Source: Cycas panzhihuaensis (lineage: Eukaryota > Cycadophyta). From it: a stretch of DNA of 64,000 nucleotides. Shown one piece after another: positions 10,010 to 24,177 of the stretch (position 1 is its first letter; every line of letters begins with the position of its first letter). The stretch is from assembly GCA_023213395.1 (NCBI GenBank), contig CM041465.1, positions 88,171,741 through 88,235,740 on the forward strand, read 5' to 3'. The translations under genes and the position numbers were made by a program. The notes under the pieces were generated by a model. It was not told the origin of the DNA, ran no database searches, and saw only the letters and a program-made list of their open reading frames with translations.

Positions 10010-12060
10010 GCTCTGAAGAAATCTCCACTCCCTCCATTTTGTAAGTCTTTCGCATTGCAACTGTAACAACTAGGCAATGCTTTGCAAGTTATAAGTTAGA
10101 CGTACCAACCCCTCTAGTTACTCAACTTGGTGGCTATAAACACAAACTTTGTTGAAAATGTTCTAACATCTCTCTCTCTCTCGAAAAAAGAAGAAAATTG
10201 ATCATTTTTAGTGACCAACAATATGTTCATGGTGGTAGATGGCCTTCTAAAAGAACATTCTCTGCAACTAGCTCAAGATAAAGGGATTAGCCAAAATGGT
10301 GTGTTATCATATTTTTCTTATTGAAAAGATAGTATTAGAGCCAAATCAGTAGACTTTAGGTCATAGATAACTAAATTATTTAGCAAATTGGATCAACTAT
10401 GAAGAAGATCAATTAGATGTGGAAGCTCAAAAGCTTTTTCCAAATTTGCTACAAACATCTTTAGTGGTGAAAGGAAGTTAGCATAAATAAGGTTAGTTTG
10501 AAAAAAATTCCAACATGAGAGAACTCATAAGCTTAGCCCTTATTTATTTATTCCCAACAAATATGAATGGCTTTATCTTCGATATTGGTTTCATTTATCA
10601 ATGGTGGACTAGTGGAAGTATGGCAAGGAAAACCCAAGTTGTGAATTTTTGTCTTTATACACTAGAATTATTGATTATCATAAAGTTTGCATCTTTATTA
10701 GTTGATGTTGAAAAAGATGGTATGCAATCACTTGCCAAGATGTAATTAGAGGTTTCAAATCAATTCAATCCTTGTAAGAATGATTAATTAAAGGAGATAT
10801 ATGCGTTGTTATTTGTTCTTGCATCAAGATCTCCATGCGAAAGTTTGATTTCTAAGAGTCTTCCAAATAATTTGGGAAATCTAATAATATAGGATATGGA
10901 AAACCAAAATATTGATATCAATGTTATTTATTTTGTTGATATAGTCTAAGTGTAGGTAGAAAATTAAATGACTTTGTTGGCAAAAGAACGCACAACAAAC
11001 AACTATGCTTCCCAATTAAGAATGTTGCAAGGAATTTGTTCCTTGGCTTGCCAAGAGTTCTCATGAGTCGTATTACTAAAGGTATGGTTGATTTAGACTT
11101 TGAACTTTGAAGAGTGACCAATTCAAGAAGACCTCTTTCGAGGTATTGTTATCTCAAAAAACATGGATTCTCTTATAACCCAATCCGAAAAGACTTGCTT
11201 TATTTGTTTCCAAGAGGGGCATTATGCTAGAAATTGCCATGGCGAAGCACTTATAGAGTCAAAAAGTTTGACTATTGAAAAGACCAGTCAAGATTACCAA
11301 TTAGTTGATGAAAGCAATAATGGTGATGGTTAGTTGTACATTCTCACTGAAGATGAAGAGGAAGAGTCTAGCGAGGAGCTATTTGATATTTCTTCCCCTT
11401 ATGAGCATAAGATGTTTTGTATGCTTTTTATTTGTTTTTAACGAGGTTGGAGATGCAATTAAAATTGATATATGTACCATTTGTTCAAAATAATTGGATA
11501 CACATGACTAATGAAACCATTGAAACGAATGGGTATGAAATGGTTATTCCAAATGTTGCAACAATTAATCTTGGCTCATTAACGCCACCATCATCGGTAT
11601 CATATGTGAAACGAAAACATCATATACAGTCATCATCAAGAATGTTGATGGATCATCATCATTAAAAGAGTTATAAATATTTGAAAGGATGATCAAAATC
11701 AAGGATTCTCTTTATATTCCAATATAGATGTTTGTAAACAATTCATTGTAGAAGGTAGATGCATTTTGTGACACAAGCAACATTAAATATAGCTTTACTT
11801 AAATTATTTGAAGGATTATGGAAAAATAAGCTAATGCCACTATCTTCAAAAACTTATAATGCCTCAATTTCTATTTCAAGATATATTTTTTTAGTTTTTG
11901 TTAAAATAGGAGATATGATTGTGTAAACTTAATTTTGTGAATGTTTTGATCCTTCTAGTAATATTATGTTTGCTATGCCATTCTTAAATTCAATTGGTCT
12001 TTATTTTGTTGTTACAATTTTAGGAGAGACAATGCTATTAGTGAAGGTGCGAAGTAACAT
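10010..12060 (+). pseudogene. Gag/coat-like and protease-like remnant of a retroelement or pararetrovirus-like element
   Basis: The plus strand shows an intact C-X2-C-X4-H-X4-C zinc knuckle at 11196-11237, followed by an acidic Glu/Asp/Ser-rich stretch (about 11340-11400). At about 11740-12010 is a segment that could be a degraded retropepsin: C-D-T at about 11763, then FAMPFLNSIG near 11970. Upstream (10515-10745) is an aromatic-rich segment with two adjacent Trp (F-I-Y-Q-W-W). Reverse transcriptase is not recognisable downstream and no LTRs were found. The order aromatic-rich region, knuckle, acidic linker, protease would fit a Caulimoviridae-like insertion or a divergent gypsy gag-pro. I cannot choose between them. 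The reading frame shifts repeatedly and contains many TAG/TAA stops. Confidence 0.4.
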
Positions 12061-12342
12061 TGCCCATTAGAGTTAACCATTTGTAGGATTACTATAAGCC
12101 ACAATGATAAATCAAGATTGTTTGATAGTCTGGGGATGCATTAATTTGGGATTTGAGGAGGGATTAAGCTATTTATTAAAATTTAAGAGTAAAGGGGGTG
12201 ATTTTGTTGAGCATTATATTAACAAAATTTTTCATCATTCTTTGCATCTTTCGTGATGCAAATCACAATAAAAAGTTAAAAGTGTTTTCTAGGGGGGGTT
12301 TTCGAAGACCCTAAGAAGCTGAATTGGTTGAATTGCAATTTA
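12061..12342. other. Sequence following the gag/protease-like remnant, unrecognised
   Basis: No domain is recognisable. The plus strand continues with stops in all frames. It may be the decayed continuation of the preceding element. Confidence 0.35.
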
Positions 12343-12658
12343 TTCATTATTTTAAAGTATGTATAAGTATCTATAATAATGTTAGCCATTAACGACAATG
12401 GTATCAACTACAAATGTAAAATTGAGAGTTTTTTAAAGGAAATAGGGATGCCTAGAGTGATCAATGGCAAATTAGGCTAGTACATAGTTTTGTTCCTTAA
12501 TTCATTATTTTTTAAAGTACATACAAATATCTACAATAATTCCAATTATTGACAAGTTGGATATTAGTTATAAATGTAGGATCGAGAGTTCTTTAAAGCA
12601 AAAGGGGATGCCAAGAGTGATCTATGGCAAATTGGGTTGTTATGTATAATTTTTGCTC
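12343..12658. repeat. Two tandem ~158-bp units
   Basis: Units 12343-12500 and 12501 to about 12658 begin ttcattattt and share, in order, gagagtt.tttaaag, agggatgcc.agagtgatc and atggcaaatt. They differ by roughly one base in seven by eye, so the duplication is old. Confidence 0.8.
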
Positions 12659-13059
12659 CTTTAGTTTTTCCTTGTCCCATGCTGGTTTGCTTGCTTATCT
12701 AGTATCTCAATTTGGGAGAGAGGACGATCATTAGGAAAATAGCCATGCAATTTGTGATATTTCATTAAACAATTTTCAAAGGATTTTTTGTTTATTCGAT
12801 TCCACTATATCCTTTGATGAGATCAAGTTTGAACAAATTATGAAGGATAAATAGTTAGGTAAGAATATGTTAGGTTGATCCAAGCTTGATACGAAAACAG
12901 ATGGTTTGAAAGTAGGAGCTTTTTTTAAATGCATCTACCTCCAGATCCCTTCGTTGTTAGAAATGTTTGGTTGTAGTGATGAATCAAAGTTGAAATTACT
13001 ATGTATTATATTACAAAGCTAGAAAGAAAATCACTTGTTGCATTGGATCACTATGGTAA
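12659..13059. other. Unrecognised sequence
   Basis: No motif is seen. The plus strand gives fragments that may belong to the decayed coding region that follows (for example around 12900-13050), but frequent stops prevent a call. Confidence 0.3.
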
Positions 13060-16030
13060 GTGACAATCTAGTTTCTTAGTTGAAGTAAAATTTGGCACCT
13101 AATTCTACCTAGTTGCATACATGGTTTATGTGCTTCCTGGGTCGAGGCAATTTGCTTGTTTTTAGCCACACAAGAATAAGTTCAATGATGGTGCGATGAC
13201 TACTTTCAAATTTTGAAGGTATGGGCAATGAAAACATAATTATTTTTATAAGAGTTATTAGATAGGTCTTTACATGTTATAGGAAGTTATATTTATTAAC
13301 CTTTGAGGATAGATTATGAGGTAAGAATTTGGCTTGAAGGGAAAGGTGGCAAAATGAATGTTGATTTTTATTTATTTCAAGATTATTGCACTATTTGGTT
13401 ACATCCTTATTAGGGTTATACCTATCCAAATACCCTCCTCCCTAGCTCTATTGTATGAAAGCATGTAGACAATTATTATTGATTAGGGCTAAATTACACC
13501 ATAGGCATAAAAAGATGTCATATCAAATGAAGCTAGTAGTTATAAGATATTGAAAAGTCGATGGATAGGCTAAAATAGAAATGACATGCTCCCTAATAAA
13601 GGCATATAACTTAAAGAAAACCTCAGAGGTATTATGATTTAGATGGGATAATGGTTAGATATATGAAAGGCATGTAGATGCTTTATGCATGGCATAAGGA
13701 AGATGCTTTGGAGAGCTTTAAAAATGCCAAGGATGAAGCATATATTTGTACATCAAAATTTGTGTTTTATCCTTTAGAATTTGAGGCTACCGGTACCACA
13801 CATCTCCCTAATCTACACAACACTGAAGGGTTTGCCACGATTCAAGCAGGAAACAATGATGTGATCGAGCACAATATCCCAAAACTTAAGAAAAAGGTGG
13901 AGAATCATCATTGATCATCTAAACACGAAAGAGAAGCATTGACTCATAGCTCTTACCCCCAAATTATAAAACCCCAATAGTTGCTAGTGGCATATGTCAC
14001 AACACAAATTATATCACAAGTCACCTTAAAATTGGCATTATCATCGAGCACCCAAACAATGGCTTCAACATCTCCTTAGGCACCACAAGTTGGATTAAAA
14101 AAGGTAAAGCTTGTAGAATGAGACAAGGCATTAAAGTAGATAGTAGTTACCCCATCTAATACTCTCATCAAAAGAGGAACCCAGAAGAAACAAACACTTC
14201 AATCAAATAAAAAAGGTAACACAAGATGTGAACCCCATTTGCTAACACTATAGGAGTGGTAAGAGTTATAAATGCTGAGGTCACAAGTAACCAAACAAAG
14301 TCACAACTAGATATGACTACTACTCTAGATGGAGTCGTCATGGTTGCCAAGAGTGTTGTTGAATTTTACACTCTAGATATTGTATTATAAATCATTGCTA
14401 CAAAGTAGGAAGAGATAACAAACAATTTGCCATAGATTTCTAAATAAACAAAGGCCATACCTTGAAATACCCTTAAGTAAAGTGAGGCTCATATTTAAAA
14501 AAACCCACAACCAGAGGAAGATATAGAAGAAAGCAATAATCCTTCATCACAAAAGCAACATAAGATATGATTGTAGGAGACATATGCCATAAAAATAGTG
14601 GATGATAGCCCTCAATATGGTTTGTAGGTTGAGCAACATTAGGAAGATGTTATTGACCAATCATTCACATTAAATCCTTGGTTGGTAGTACACATAAAGG
14701 CCTAGAAGACAATTGCAAAGAAGATCTAGGTATTGTCCTTTGACCAAGCAACTAAAGAACACTTCTATCAATGAAGTAAACCAGACAAAACACTGTAGAA
14801 AGCTATGGTAAGAGTTAAGAAGTAGAGATTATCACTTGCTCAATGAAGGATGATTCTGCAGTTGAGTCTATAGAGTTGCACATAGTTGTTAGGTAAAGTG
14901 AAAAATAAGGTTTAATTTTTGCAATTGTAATTATGAACCGTGATGTCAGAAAATGATGCTTTAAGGATAGAGACCTTCGTCTTAAATAAAAAGATGAATC
15001 ATCTCATATAGCTATGGGAGAGATTGTCTATGCAATCTCTATAGGATGGAGCTAATGAAGAAATAAGGAAAATGCACGATAATGAAGCTAAAGATGGAAA
15101 GGCTTTGTAAGTTATATAATATCTAATGGGGATGTTTGTGGGTGATAACTAGGAGGTAACCCTACACCTATGAGATTTTATGAATTAATTATTTATGTTA
15201 AAGAAAAGAATAAATAGACTCAAGCAAGTCTTTTGCAGGGTCTATATCACCTTTAAAAAATAGCTACAAGAGTTTAATGTGTTTAACACTTGTAAACAAC
15301 AAGTGTCTATGTTTGGTGCTTAGGATAACACATCAAAACAATTTATTTAAAAATGGAAACATAAGCTAAATACACATATGGATAGGGCTAAGTTAGTGGT
15401 TGAAGGTGCTAAAGAGATGAAATAAGTGGTGGAGCCTATACTATTTGAGATAAACTCCCTAATTAATGAATATGACGCTTCTCCTCTAGACAAAGAAGCA
15501 CTTATGAGCAAGCATGAATTTATCAAAACCTTGGAGGAGGAGATAAATAAAGCGATGGGACAATTTCCCTTTGATTAGGAAATTAAGTTGAATGAATGGG
15601 ATTTATAAATATTTAAATGGGATTTCCAACATGCAAGCTTCTGGGGTCTAATAGTAAGAGGGAAGCACGAACTTTCCCTAGTCATGGATAAGATATATAA
15701 ACTAGAGAGGAGTATATAGTTGATTAACCTGCAAGTAATCCCCTTTTTGTAATAAGAATTGGTAGCCAAGATGAAGGACTCAATAGTAAAGGACCGACAA
15801 ATGAATGGGGTCCAAAATAATTACTTTTGTATAATTGGAGGGCCAAAGGTTGAGAATCAACCACTAAAGAGGGTTGGTTAGATTGTTAAGAGGATAGGTA
15901 CAGGTACACCTAGAATTGATGTGCTTTAATTACTACAACAAATTAAAATAGGTGATAAAGATAGGATAAAAAGAATCACCAAGCTTCATCAAATGATTGA
16001 TTGAGTGGTTAGACACATTCAACCCTTAAC
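13060..16030 (+). pseudogene. Long decayed coding region of unknown identity
   Basis: For almost 3 kb the plus strand gives protein-like sequence whose frame is interrupted mainly by TAG/TAA at places where Gln or Trp would be plausible. The longest clean piece is 13678-13914, 78 residues starting MLYAWHKEDALESFKNAKDE. Around 15410-15560 a charged, probably helical piece includes EGAKEM and DKEALMSKHEFIKTLEEEIN. Near 15960 it reads KDRIKRITKLHQM. I see no RT, integrase, protease or transposase signature. A mobile-element gag, a plant-mobile-domain-type protein or a host-derived pseudogene are all possible. No LTR or terminal inverted repeat borders were found. Confidence 0.4.
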
Positions 16031-16389
16031 CTAGAGGACATGAAGATAAAATGAGAGGATGCAAACAAAAAAAAAAGGATTTAACTTTTGTTTGAGGCCC
16101 ACTGGTAATATTTTACTTTAGTTCTTTTTTTGTTTTGCTTGTCTTCCCTCTTTCCCATTCATTCATCTATTAGAGTTGAGTGGCATGTCATCCCTCTTAA
16201 GTTTGAATTTTATAACCCATTTAAGAATATTGGGTCATAAGGCGAAGCCCAACATTAGTGGAGGTGTTAAAGAAGTTGCAGTTATGAAGTGTTATAGTCT
16301 ATCAATCCCTGATCAAGGATTACTTTGTCATTTATTGTTGGATTTTAGTAGCTCTGCCTTTATTTTTATTATAAGCTCGTTATCTTTAT
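16031..16389. other. Spacer before the microsatellite
   Basis: It contains short A and T runs and one 75-codon plus-strand frame (16176-16403) with hydrophobic, serine-rich content and no recognisable family. It probably belongs to the preceding decayed element or its 3' flank. Confidence 0.35.
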
Positions 16390-18354
<1,965 letters not shown>

Positions 18355-18356
18355 GG

Positions 18357-18408
18357 ATATTGGAATATAATATAAGTTCATTTCGTACTACTAATACAAT
18401 TTGTAATA
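18357..18408 (+). repeat. Right copy of the ~52-bp microsatellite flank
   Basis: Same orientation as 16390-16441. It is followed again by a short AT run (to about 18422), as the left copy is, so the boundary between unique sequence and repeat is duplicated too. Confidence 0.9.
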
Positions 18409-18412
18409 TATA

Positions 18413-19033
18413 TCTATATATAAATAATGTCACAACTTCAATGGTGTAAGTGGTGAATGAATGTATTTCAACTTTGAGAAGCGTATATTTGAGAAGTTAC
18501 TTTCTATTTGTCTATATTTTTTCTGTTTTGTAGTTGTTGCACTCTTGCTCTTTCATTAATACAAGGATTTTGTTTATCTAGTTATTAAATCAAATTAGAA
18601 AATAGATTTGTATAGTAGTTGTTTCTTTTGGGTTAGCCTAAGGCTAGACTTAACATGCATTTTATATTATTTAACTTGGTAGATTTGAGTGCTAGTTAAT
18701 ATTAAGGTTAGGGCTGACTATTCTTCATCTTGTTTGCTTATTTTTCCTCTAGGCATTATAGTGGTGGATTAGGTGATTAAATTATGTTGCTTTACCTAAA
18801 TAGTAATTTGTTATTATGTCTCATTACTGCTTCTTTTCTATCTTTCCTATGTTTGGGTTTTTAAGTAAATCACATTGGTGTTATAATAACACCAACCAAA
18901 ATTTCTAAATAAAGGTGTCTTTTTGACCCCTTGGTGTTGAGCCTAGTCTTTGAGTTACTGTTCGATAATTGCAGACTAGTCACTTATTTTCAAGGCACTT
19001 TTAGACAAGACAAAGATAGAGAGCATTATAATC
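18413..19033. other. Probable 5' LTR region of the gypsy element
   Basis: This stretch precedes the gypsy primer-binding site, so the 5' LTR should end near 19033. I could not match it to a 3' partner at 38678-40890, and its left edge is not identifiable, so the LTR call is inference from position only. No coding signature is seen. Confidence 0.35.
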
Positions 19034-19052
19034 TAGTGACAACTCTGGGGAC
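19034..19052 (+). other. Gypsy primer-binding site
   Basis: TAGTGACAACTCTGGGGAC resembles the TGG.GACTC..CTGGGGAC primer-binding site common in plant Tat/Athila-type gypsy elements, where a tRNA 3' end primes minus-strand DNA. It lies about 80-100 bp before the gag-like sequence. It differs from the initiator-Met-type sites of the other LTR elements here. Confidence 0.6.
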
Positions 19053-19109
19053 AATTTGTCTAAAATTGTAAAATTATGATTAAGGTTTTATATAGTTTAT
19101 TTTTCATAA

Positions 19110-20298
19110 TTATTTTTCCTTTTACATAGGAGGGGAACAACCTAAGCGGTCCTATACACGATTATAAAGGAATAGTGGTAGAGATGAAGAGCTAAGAAAC
19201 CATCATGGTCTTACATTAATCTTTCTAATTTTCAACCTTTTACTATTGAGGAGGAAGAAGTTGATGAAATTCAACTTAAACATATTGACCATATGGAAGG
19301 AGGAGGGATTAATGGAGAAAATGATTTTGAAAGAGTCCTCAATGATTATTGTAGAAGAGGAATTCAATGATAAATGATTCCTTAAACTTGAAGGGAGTTT
19401 TGCACAATATTCTTGATAAAACATGGAATGCTTGCTCTATATTCTTTAGAGATTGCTTAGTGGTAACTAGAGAATGACTTATAGAATAATTTGTTTTCAT
19501 AAGTGAAAAATTCAATATTATACAAATATATGCAATAAGACTATTTGTGCATTTACTTGAAGGTGGAGTAGTTGATTGGTTTTAAGTTTTACCTAATGGT
19601 TTCATTACTAATTGGTAGAGCTTGATGGAGGTTTCAAACCTAAATATTTGAGCACTAAATCTAATGATGCAATCGCAAAGAAACTCTCCACAATAAGGAA
19701 GGACCCTAGAGAAGTAGAGTTAGGTTTTATGGAAGGACAAAAAAAAAAGTAAGGATGGTTAGTCTAGGGTAAAGAGTTTTAGATGAGATATAATTGGAAT
19801 GATTTATGGAGGGAATGGGTAGTGAAACTAGAATGATGGTGGCGTATAAATTTCCATAACCCATGAATGATACCAAGGATTTGGCATTGGGGATGAAAAA
19901 GATAATAAACAAATTTAGGAATGGCACACCTCCCTCCATGTTTTTAGCTCGCAAAGATATTCCTCATATCCCATCATAAACAGATCCTCATGGTTAGTCT
20001 CTCATAAGAAAATTAGATAATGATTTGTAATATTGCAAGAAACAAGCTAAGGATAAAGAACCATAATAACTAATAATGATAAGAAGAAATAGGGTTAAGC
20101 TTGAAACAACTAATCATGAGGATGATTTTGAAGATTGGCTAGTTAATGAGCAACTATGCAATTTAGAGACCTGCTAATAGTAACAAATGGAGAGGTTTCA
20201 TTTTCTCGATATACTAAACCCATCATGGATTCTTTTACAAAGTTAAAATAAGTTGATATTGATGATGTTAATTTGGTAGTGTTAACCAGACCCTAAGG
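19110..20298 (+). pseudogene. Gypsy gag remnant
   Basis: The plus strand reads a Tat/Athila-type capsid signature around 19530-19620: I-R-L-F-V-H-L-L-E-G-G-V-V-D-W-F, a stop, then L-P-N-G-F-I, where the family has R-L-F-x-x-S-L-x-G-x-x-x-x-W-F. Upstream, G-E-Q-P-K-R-S-Y-T-R (about 19130) is basic and could be the N-terminal part. Downstream, 19640-20000 is Lys/Glu-rich with stops. The frame is cut by copia A at 20298/20299 and resumes at 25664 in the protease/pol part. Confidence 0.7.
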
Positions 20299-20959
20299 TA
20301 TTGAGAAAACTAGGTCTTAATAACCAAAAACTGCCACCAAGATCTAAACTATTTTGCAACTAGTTACAAGAATTAAAACTAAAATTTAATATGCAAGTTC
20401 TTAAACTAGATATAATATAATAAATAAATAAATAATCCAAAGCATCATATATACACTAGATATAACATGGTAAAGCCTTAAGCGTGTACTAGGAAAACAT
20501 CCACATAAGAAAGGTATCGATTTTTATTATCTAAGAATAGAGAAATGTACATAACTTGTAGCAAAATGCTTATAATAATAACAACCAACTGCCTCTTCTT
20601 AATACAGTATATCCAATATATCAAATACCATCAATATAATGAGGAAACATCCTAAATCAGGCTATATGAGAGAGTCATACAAGGCATAAATCTCAATTAT
20701 TAAATCTGGGGTATTTTTAATGAATGACTCTGATTCTCTTTATAATTTAGTATGTTTTACATCACCAGCTTTTCGGGTTGGCGGGTACTGCCTCTAAACC
20801 CTTATTTACAAGGGGAGGGGTTTCGAATTCCCCTGCATCCCTTGGCTAAGGGGGACTCCTGCCCTCCTTGGATCCCCTCACGAAAGTTTAGGGGGGAAAC
20901 TATGCTGCTAACTTGTCAAAATTTTTACCTCCAAAATATTGTTGTCATATTATCTAATA
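20299..20959 (-). repeat. Copia A 3' LTR
   Basis: It aligns with 25007-25663 over its whole length. The plus-strand right end reads ctaata where the partner has ctaaca (TGTTAG start of the LTR on the minus strand); the left end shares tattgagaaaacta. A GC-richer block with ccccttg.aa.taaggg-type runs (20800-20900) lies in the U3/R part of both LTRs. Confidence 0.9.
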
Positions 20960-20974
20960 ATCTTCACCTTGACA

Positions 20975-22625
20975 ACAATCTACTTGATACATTTTTTGGA
21001 CCATTAATCACCTTTTCTGTAAACCAAGAGAAGCCAAGTATTATTTGAACTTCTCTAATACTACTGGTTTTGTAAACATGTCAATATAATTCTATGTTAT
21101 GTTAACTTTCTTAAGTGTCAGTCCACTTGCTTCTACAACCTATCTAACAAAATGGTACTTAAGAGCAATATGCTTTGTCGTACTATAATAAGCTAGATTC
21201 CTTGCTAAGTAAATGACACTTTGACTGTCACAAAGTACCTTTACCTTTTCCGGTTTCCTTCTAAGCTCAACCAATAGACCCTACAACTAGATTGCTTCCT
21301 TACAAGCATGTGTTGTAGCAACATATTCTACTTCTGTAGTCAATAATGTAATTGTACTATATAATTTTGACATCCAACTAACCAGACCATTTGCAAGAGT
21401 AAACATATAACCTGAAGTAGACTTTCTTTTATTTAAATCTCATATAAAGTCTGAATCAACATATTCATAAATCTAATTATTTGTACCACCAAAGGTAATG
21501 CAATAGTTACTTGTGGCTCTCAAATACTAAAGCATACATTTCAATGCTTCCTAATGTTTATTTCCTAGATTTTCTATAAAGCTGCTAACTATATTGACTA
21601 TATGTGAAATGTCAGGTCTTGTACATACCGTGGCATACATCAAACTTCCTACTACATTGGTATAATGTACATAAAACATATAATCTTTTTCTTCTTCACT
21701 ACTAGGACTCATACTCGAAGAAAGCTTGAAATGGGAAACCAACAAGATACTAACTAGTTTCACATTTTCCATACCAAATCTGGTTAGTACCTTCTCCATA
21801 TATTTCTACTGGGATAACCATAACTTACCATTTTTCCTATCTCTATGTATCTCCATGCCTAAAATTTGTTTTGTAGCTCCTAGATCCTTCATATTAAAAG
21901 TCATAGCTAATTGAGCCTTTAGCTTGTTGATTTCTGCCATATTCTTGCTTGCAACTAATATGTCATCAACATACAATACCAAGATAATGAATAAACTATT
22001 GTACAAGAATTTAAAATAAATACAATGATCATACTCACTTCTTTTGAAATTTTGACTCTCCATGAAGCCATTAAACTTCTTGTATCATTCCCTGGGTGAT
22101 TGCTTTAGGGCATACAATGATTTCCTGAGCTTACAAACAAGTCTTTTCTTACCATCATGTACAACCCTTCTGGTTGATCGATATAGATCTCCTTATCTAA
22201 ATCTCTATGCGGAAAAGCTATTTTTACATCTAATTGCTCTAACTCTAAATCAAGAGAAGCTACCAATGTTAACAGAACTCAAATTAAAATAAGTATAACA
22301 ACATATGAAAAGATCTTATGAAAATCAATACTTGCTTTCTATGTAAAGCCCTTAGCCACCAGTCTTGTCCTATATTTACTAATCTTTTCATCAACATATG
22401 TTTTCTTCTTGAAAACTTACCTACAACCAATAATCTTCCAGCCATATGAAAGTTCTACCAAGTCCCATGAATTATTTTTCTTCAAAGTATCTATCTCTTC
22501 TTGCATAGCCCTCTTCCACTTCTCACTATGGATATTATCTACTACTTCTTGATAGCATGTAGGATCACCATCATTAGAAACCAAAGTAATACAAATATAA
22601 TAACTATACCTATCAGATGGATGAC
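20975..22625 (-). pseudogene. Copia A reverse transcriptase and RNase H
   Basis: The RT active site is intact as Y-V-D-D (21962-21973) within VLYVDDILVASKN. FNMKDLGATKQILGMEIHRD follows in the frame 21806-22063. The RNase H connection VVGSLMYATVCTRPDISH is in 21551-21799. RNase H proper follows with KRKSTSGYMF, LVSWMSKL, VEYVATTHACKEAI and KVKVLCDSQSVIYLA (21440-21170), several of them broken by stops. Stops in the first part of RT (22070-22600) and RNase H leave no functional product. Confidence 0.9.
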
Positions 22626-22629
22626 TGAC

Positions 22630-23640
22630 TCATGTAGATCTTCTAACAGTTGGTAGAGGAGTGACCGCATACTCTTGTAAATTTATTGTAGATGCATATT
22701 TAGAAAACTCTTCTTGCTTTTCTGTTTCCAAAGATGGTTGGGTCTTAAGCTTGACCTGTTGATGTTTAACTTTCTGCTCATATTTCACTTTAACTTCTAT
22801 ACTATCTGATTTTAGAAAAGGAGATTCATCAAATATAACATCTCTATTAATAGTGATTTTGTGGGTAGTAGGATCCCACAACCTATATTCCTTCATACCA
22901 TCTTTATTACCATAACCAATAAAGATACATCTCTTAGATTTTGGGTCTAACTTTGAACGTTGACTTTTATTAGTTAAGGCATAAGCATTACAACAAAAAA
23001 CTTTCAAATTTGAATAGTCACATAGATGTCCCGTCCATACCTCTTCAGGAATCTTGTAGTCTATTACAAGTGATGGTGACCTATTTACTAAATAACAAGC
23101 TATTTGAATAGCTTCTGTCGGTAAGCCATGCTCCTCTCTTGTATTACTTAGCATGCTTCTCACTCTTTCTAAGACTGTTTTTCTCATGTGCTCAACTATG
23201 TCATTATGCTACAGAGTATAGCTAGTGGTCTTATGCCTCTTGATCCTAACTTCTCTGTAATAGTTCTTAAACTCTAAAGAGTTAAACTTACCTCCATTGT
23301 TAGTTCTTAAACATTTGATTGACCTACCAATGCTCTTCTCAACCAGAGCCTTGAACTGCTTAAATATACTAAAAGCTTTAGATTTCTTTTTAAAAAATTA
23401 GACCCATATCTTTCAGGAGTAATCATCTATAAATGTGACAAAGTATAATGATCCTCCATAAGATATTGTAGGGGCTAGTCCCCGTACATCCGAATGTACA
23501 TAATCCAAAACACCTTTACTAGTGTGACTCCCTACTTTAAACCTGACTCTACACTGCTTTCTAAAAATATAATATTTACAAAAAGTCAAATTTGAAAGTT
23601 ACAAGTTATAAAGTAACTTATGGTTCATCAGCACCTTAAG
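22630..23640 (-). pseudogene. Copia A integrase
   Basis: The integrase catalyses insertion of the element DNA. HSDVRG and TFIDDYS (about 23400-23510) mark the start of the catalytic core, and LRTNNGGKF (about 23280-23310) its second acidic region, where D-N-G-G-E-F would be expected. The open frame 22630-23187 holds the C-terminal part: RSMLSNT..., CYLVNRSPS, VWTG, LKVFCCNAYA, KLDPKSKRCIFIGYG, NRDVIFDE. Stops and frame changes lie around 23190-23400. Confidence 0.9.
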
Positions 23641-24090
23641 CCCTCTTTCACTCATGTGCTTAAGTCTCTGATACCATAACTAAGCTAGATCTTCTGCAAT
23701 CTTTGATGTTGTAGCTGCATAAATGACATCTACAGTTTTTACCAAAATATAAAGGTTTTCTTTCTTTAAGACTTTCATAACAACCAAGGTGCCCTTTTAC
23801 ACCTTCAAGACTCCTTCATGACTTATGTACTTATAACTACTAGAATCTAGTTCATCCAAGGAAATCAGATTCTTTTTTAGATTAGGTACATGTCTAACTT
23901 CAATTAATATTCTTACTACACTATTACATATTTTAATTTTGATGCTACCAATGCCCACTGTTTTATAGGAATCTTCATTTCTCATAAGCACATCACCACC
24001 ATTAAGAGGTTGATATGATGAAAACTAACTTTTGTGTGGACATATGTGATGTGAAGCACTTGAATCCAATAACCAATCATGATGATAATA
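23640..24090 (-). pseudogene. Copia A protease and GAG-pre-integrase region
   Basis: The aspartic protease active site reads D-S-S-A-S (24052-24066), where the family has D-S-G-A-S. A TAG at 24025-24027 replaces a probable Trp in K-S-stop-F-S-S. The frame 23797-23991 includes VRHVPNLKKNLISLDELDS, the conserved stretch that precedes GAG-pre-integrase in copia polyproteins. The following SERGLKVL block (about 23630-23650) is the pre-integrase zinc-binding region. Confidence 0.85.
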
Positions 24091-24177
24091 GAAAACATTA
24101 CAAACAACCAAGACATCATCATCCATACCTTGATTTGACTCCACCTGATTAGCCTCCTTGGCAGGATCTTCCTTTTT

